Source: Elusimicrobiota bacterium (GTDB taxonomy: Bacteria; Elusimicrobiota; Elusimicrobia; UBA1565; UBA9628). Taken from it: a DNA stretch of 8,649 nucleotides. The position numbers and the translations under genes are program-made. Under the pieces are notes generated by a model, which was given only the letters and a program-made list of their open reading frames with translations, was not told where the DNA came from and made no database searches. Below, one piece after another: positions 6,825-8,649 of the stretch. Location: positions 1 to 8,649 of the forward strand of contig JAGWJU010000039.1 of assembly GCA_028865585.1 (NCBI GenBank). The letters are read 5' to 3'. Position 1 is the stretch's first letter, and the number at the start of each line of letters is the position of its first letter.

Positions 6825-7381
6825 TTAAGTCCGACGCCTGGATCCGCCGCGCCTGCCTGGAAAAGAAGATGATCGAGCCCTTTGTCGACCGCCAGGAGGC
6901 CGCGGGCAAGATTTCCTACGGCCTTTCGTCCTACGGCTACGACATCCGCCTGGCCGACGAGTACAAGATTTTTACCAACGTCTACGGCGCCGTGGTGGAC
7001 CCGAAGGCCTTCGACCCCAAGGCGTTCGTCGACTACCGCGGCCCCTTCTGCGTGGTGCCGCCCAACTCCTTCGCGCTGGCCCGCTCGGTGGAGTATTTCC
7101 GCATTCCCCGGAACGTGCTGGCGATTTGCCTGGGCAAAAGCACCTTCGCCCGCTGCGGCATCATCGTCAACGTCACGCCGCTTGAGCCCGAGTGGGAGGG
7201 ATACCTCACCATTGAAATCTCCAACACCACGCCGCTGCCGGCCAAAGTTTATTCCGGAGAAGGCATCGCCCAACTGCTTTTTTTGGAGAGCGACGAGGTG
7301 TGCGAGATCAGCTATGCCGATCGCAAAGGCAAATATCAGTCCCAGGTTGGAGTCGTCGGGCCTAAAATTATTGCGCGTTGA
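6821..7381 (+). CDS. dcd: dCTP deaminase
   Basis: This 186-residue protein belongs to the dCTP deaminase/dUTPase fold family and converts dCTP to dUTP and ammonia, feeding thymidylate synthesis. It has the signature blocks ISYGLSSYGYDIRL (31-44), a GKSTFARCGIIVNVTPLEPE stretch with Lys106 and Ser107, and EGYLTIEISNTTPLP, where Glu132 is the expected catalytic glutamate. SYADRKGKYQ lies near the C-terminus. The pattern resembles the Chlamydia-type Dcd rather than the E. coli type. A bifunctional dCTP deaminase/dUTPase cannot be excluded from sequence alone. The gene overlaps hpnE by 4 bases (ATGA) and has a strong Shine-Dalgarno. It ends the run of tightly packed genes; very AT-rich DNA follows. 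Confidence 0.96.
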   Translation: MIKSDAWIRRACLEKKMIEPFVDRQEAAGKISYGLSSYGYDIRLADEYKIFTNVYGAVVDPKAFDPKAFVDYRGPFCVVPPNSFALARSVEYFRIPRNVLAICLGKSTFARCGIIVNVTPLEPEWEGYLTIEISNTTPLPAKVYSGEGIAQLLFLESDEVCEISYADRKGKYQSQVGVVGPKIIAR

Positions 7382-7415
7382 ATTTATAAAATACGTGGAC
7401 TATTTAAATATGGTG

Positions 7416-7439
7416 ATATAAATAAGTATTCATTTATAT
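7416..7439. repeat. A/T-only inverted repeat after dcd
   Basis: Eight-base perfect arms (7416-7423 and 7432-7439) flank an 8-base loop, starting 34 bases after the dcd stop. The stem has no G-C pairs and is not followed by a clean T-run, so it is a poor intrinsic terminator. It could equally be a protein-binding palindrome or chance in such AT-rich DNA. Confidence 0.4.
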
Positions 7440-7457
7440 TTACAATTTATATTTTAA

Positions 7458-7479
7458 AATGTTTCGATAATGTTTCAAT
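7458..7479. repeat. Tandem 11-bp direct repeat upstream of the secreted-protein gene
   Basis: Two adjacent 11-base units, AATGTTTCGAT (7458-7468) and AATGTTTCAAT (7469-7479), match at 10 of 11 positions. The period is close to one helical turn, so both copies face the same side of the DNA. They end 8 bases before the first TATAAT, covering the place where a -35 element would normally be. This position suits an activator or repressor site, but that role is inferred. Confidence 0.55.
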
Positions 7480-7487
7480 CTGGAAAT

Positions 7488-7493
7488 TATAAT
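7488..7493 (+). promoter_or_regulatory. Candidate -10 box, upstream copy
   Basis: This is a perfect TATAAT with no convincing -35 at 16-18 bases. The tandem 11-bp repeat sits just upstream instead. Initiation would be near 7500, giving a leader of about 23 bases with no Shine-Dalgarno. Confidence 0.35.
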
Positions 7494-7508
7494 GCAATCC
7501 ATTCCGTT

Positions 7509-7514
7509 TATAAT
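7509..7514 (+). promoter_or_regulatory. Candidate -10 box adjacent to the start codon
   Basis: This is a second perfect TATAAT, 21 bases downstream of the first. Its last base is separated from the ATG at 7523 by 8 bases, exactly the spacing between the rplU -10-like box and its ATG. Initiation about 7 bases downstream would fall near 7521 and give an almost leaderless message. There is no recognisable -35. Confidence 0.4.
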
Positions 7515-7522
7515 ACCTTTGA

Positions 7523-8649
7523 ATGGAAAGACGGGATAAGGCGCGCCGCGTTTCCGCTTTAAAACGTTCCTGGTGCCTTGCGCTCTGCTTTGCCCTTCTC
7601 AACGCCGGCGGCCTGCCGGCCGTTTTTAGTCCCGCCGCGGAGCGCCCGCTCACCGTTCGCTCGATTGAAAGTCTTTTCCTCCGCGGCCCATTCGCTGGAA
7701 CCGCGGCGCTCCTGGGCGCGCTCTTGAACCCTCCCGACGCCTCGGCCCAGACCTTCGAGATCATGAACAAGCTCCTGGTCGACGGCAGCTCCACCTTCAA
7801 GGGCGCGGCGCTCTTCGTGGCGACGACGGCCCCAACGGCCCAGGCGGGCGCGGGGTCCCTCTATTACGACAGCGCCAAGAATCAGCTGCTGGTCGACTAC
7901 AACAACACGGGAGGCTGGGTGCCACTGGCCACGGGGACGATTTCCGCCAGCGCCTTGTCGGGCACGGGCAGTTCCAACTACGATGAGATTTGGACCGGGG
8001 CAAACACCTTAGGCGCGGGCCTTCTTTACGAATCCGGCGGCAACGTGGGCATCGGGACGGCGTCGCCCAAGTATATGCTTAATGTTAGCGGCACCGTCGG
8101 CATAGGAGTTGCTTCTACGCCCAATAACAACTCCTCACTGCAGATTGGTCTCTACGGTGTCACGCTTTTCACGAACCCCGGCAATTACAATGCGATAGAT
8201 AACGAGCCGTTCATCGTTTACAACTCAGCTCCCACGTCTGGGATGGCCGCCTTTGATACCGATATCGGCGCCGGGGGAAGCGCGACCATTCCCAGCGTCA
8301 TCGGCTATGGGGCCTATCCGTACTATAACGGCACCGGCACGGTGACCACTTTGACCGCCTTCGACGCGGGCCCTTCTATTACCGCCGGCACAGTGACCAC
8401 GATGAAAGGCGTCAACGTGGGAAATATTTCCGGAGCCACGAATAACTATGACATTTACACCAATGAATCGGCCGGCGCAAATAATTTCGCCCTTTACAAT
8501 GCCGGTGCTGGGAAGTCCTACTTCGCCGGCAACGTGGGCATCGGAAGCACGAGCCCCGGATACAAGCTGGACGTTCAGGGGGGGCAAATCAATGCCTCGG
8601 GCGGCCTGTGCATCAACGGAACTTGCCAAACCTCGTGGACCTCGGGCGG
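7523..8649 (+). CDS. Secreted repeat protein with GNVGIGxxSP motifs (3' end outside window)
   Basis: An open frame runs from ATG 7523 to the window edge without a stop (375 complete codons). The N-terminus is Arg/Lys-rich (MERRDKARRV...KR), then hydrophobic (WCLALCFALLNAGGL, about 17-31). A second apolar stretch (about 58-69) ends in DASAQ, so the cleavage site is uncertain. A GSLYYDSAKNQLLVDY...GGWVPL segment (111-136) resembles short beta modules of tail-fibre-like proteins. Two copies of an 18-residue unit follow, GNVGIGTASPKYMLNVSG (173-190) and GNVGIGSTSPGYKLDVQG (336-353), and a partial GTVGIG copy directly follows the first. After the second come Cys-containing CINGTC and TSW. Such motifs occur in large surface or fibre proteins that often end in a tail-spike chaperone domain, which would lie beyond this window. 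There is no Shine-Dalgarno. The function is unknown; adhesin or surface fibre is an inference. Confidence 0.72.
   Translation, partial: MERRDKARRVSALKRSWCLALCFALLNAGGLPAVFSPAAERPLTVRSIESLFLRGPFAGTAALLGALLNPPDASAQTFEIMNKLLVDGSSTFKGAALFVATTAPTAQAGAGSLYYDSAKNQLLVDYNNTGGWVPLATGTISASALSGTGSSNYDEIWTGANTLGAGLLYESGGNVGIGTASPKYMLNVSGTVGIGVASTPNNNSSLQIGLYGVTLFTNPGNYNAIDNEPFIVYNSAPTSGMAAFDTDIGAGGSATIPSVIGYGAYPYYNGTGTVTTLTAFDAGPSITAGTVTTMKGVNVGNISGATNNYDIYTNESAGANNFALYNAGAGKSYFAGNVGIGSTSPGYKLDVQGGQINASGGLCINGTCQTSWTSG
8039..8092 (+). repeat. GNVGIG repeat unit 1 (coding)
   Basis: This 18-codon unit reads GNVGIGTASPKYMLNVSG. It is directly followed by a partial copy, GTVGIGVAS. It matches unit 2 at 12 of 18 residues, including GNVGIG, SP, Y, L, V and the final G. 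Confidence 0.85.
8528..8581 (+). repeat. GNVGIG repeat unit 2 (coding)
   Basis: This 18-codon unit reads GNVGIGSTSPGYKLDVQG and begins 489 bases (163 codons) after unit 1. The 145 residues between the units are rich in Gly, Asn, Thr and Tyr and have no Cys, as expected of an exported beta-rich fibre or stalk. Confidence 0.85.

Larger units (their letters stand above)
7382..7522 (+). other. Extremely AT-rich intergenic region
   Basis: Counting bases 7381-7500 gives 23 G+C out of 120, against about 70 percent in nearby coding sequence. It separates dcd from the secreted-protein gene. It contains an A/T-only inverted repeat (ATATAAAT at 7416-7423, ATTTATAT at 7432-7439), a tandem 11-bp repeat and two TATAAT boxes. 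TATAAA at 7417-7422 also follows a TG in extended -10 style. No canonical GC-stem plus T-tract terminator is visible for dcd. I see no small gene here. Confidence 0.85.

Noticed and set aside
7447..7800. Minus-strand open frame opposite the start of the secreted-protein gene
   Set aside because: It begins inside the signal-peptide-bearing gene and ends in the AT-rich spacer; its composition is Arg/Ser-rich with no motif.
8225..8629. Minus-strand open frame opposite the repeat protein
   Set aside because: It is the reverse of repetitive Gly/Thr/Asn coding sequence and shows no independent protein features.
1..8649. CRISPR array, tRNA, rRNA, insertion sequence or riboswitch
   Set aside because: No regularly spaced repeats, no tRNA-like cloverleaf sequence, no transposase frame and no recognisable riboswitch core were seen by reading; nearly all space is occupied by well-supported genes.

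Overview
This is a GC-rich bacterial chromosome segment in which every supported gene reads on the + strand. It looks like one or two long operons followed by an unrelated secreted-protein gene that runs off the right edge. The ribosomal proteins, Obg, HpnC/D/E and Dcd are clearly bacterial. High GC, a complete HpnC-HpnD-HpnE squalene set and a secreted protein with GNVGIGxxSP repeats would suit an uncultured, environmental-type lineage such as Elusimicrobiota. That assignment is a weak inference; no rRNA is present and no search was possible.

Layout. (1) 1-1113: the C-terminal part of a phospholipase D-like protein with a degenerate HKD motif, open at the left edge. (2) 1110-1751: an exported dual-specificity-type phosphatase, joined to the first gene by an ATGA overlap. 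(3) 1771-2346: rplU and rpmA, ribosomal proteins L21 and L27, with a candidate promoter lying almost on the rplU start codon. (4) 2419-3741: obgE, the ribosome-assembly GTPase, in the classic rplU-rpmA-obgE order. (5) 3738-6824: hpnC, hpnD and hpnE, a full route from farnesyl diphosphate to squalene, translationally chained to obgE and to each other by short overlaps. (6) 6821-7381: dcd, dCTP deaminase, chained to hpnE by another ATGA overlap and carrying a strong Shine-Dalgarno. (7) 7382-7522: a very AT-rich intergenic region (23 G+C in the 120 bases 7381-7500) with two TATAAT boxes and a tandem 11-bp repeat. (8) 7523-8649: a secreted repeat protein, open at the right edge.

How the genes fit together. 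The rplU-rpmA-obgE block serves ribosome structure and assembly. HpnD would condense two farnesyl diphosphates to presqualene diphosphate, HpnC would convert that to hydroxysqualene, and HpnE would reduce it to squalene, the precursor of hopanoids or related membrane lipids. No squalene-hopene cyclase is in the window. Dcd supplies dUTP for thymidylate synthesis. The gene content is mostly housekeeping. The points most worth checking are the apparent leaderless promoter geometry shared by rplU and the secreted-protein gene, the physical coupling of squalene synthesis to obgE and dcd, and the mosaic repeat protein at the right edge.
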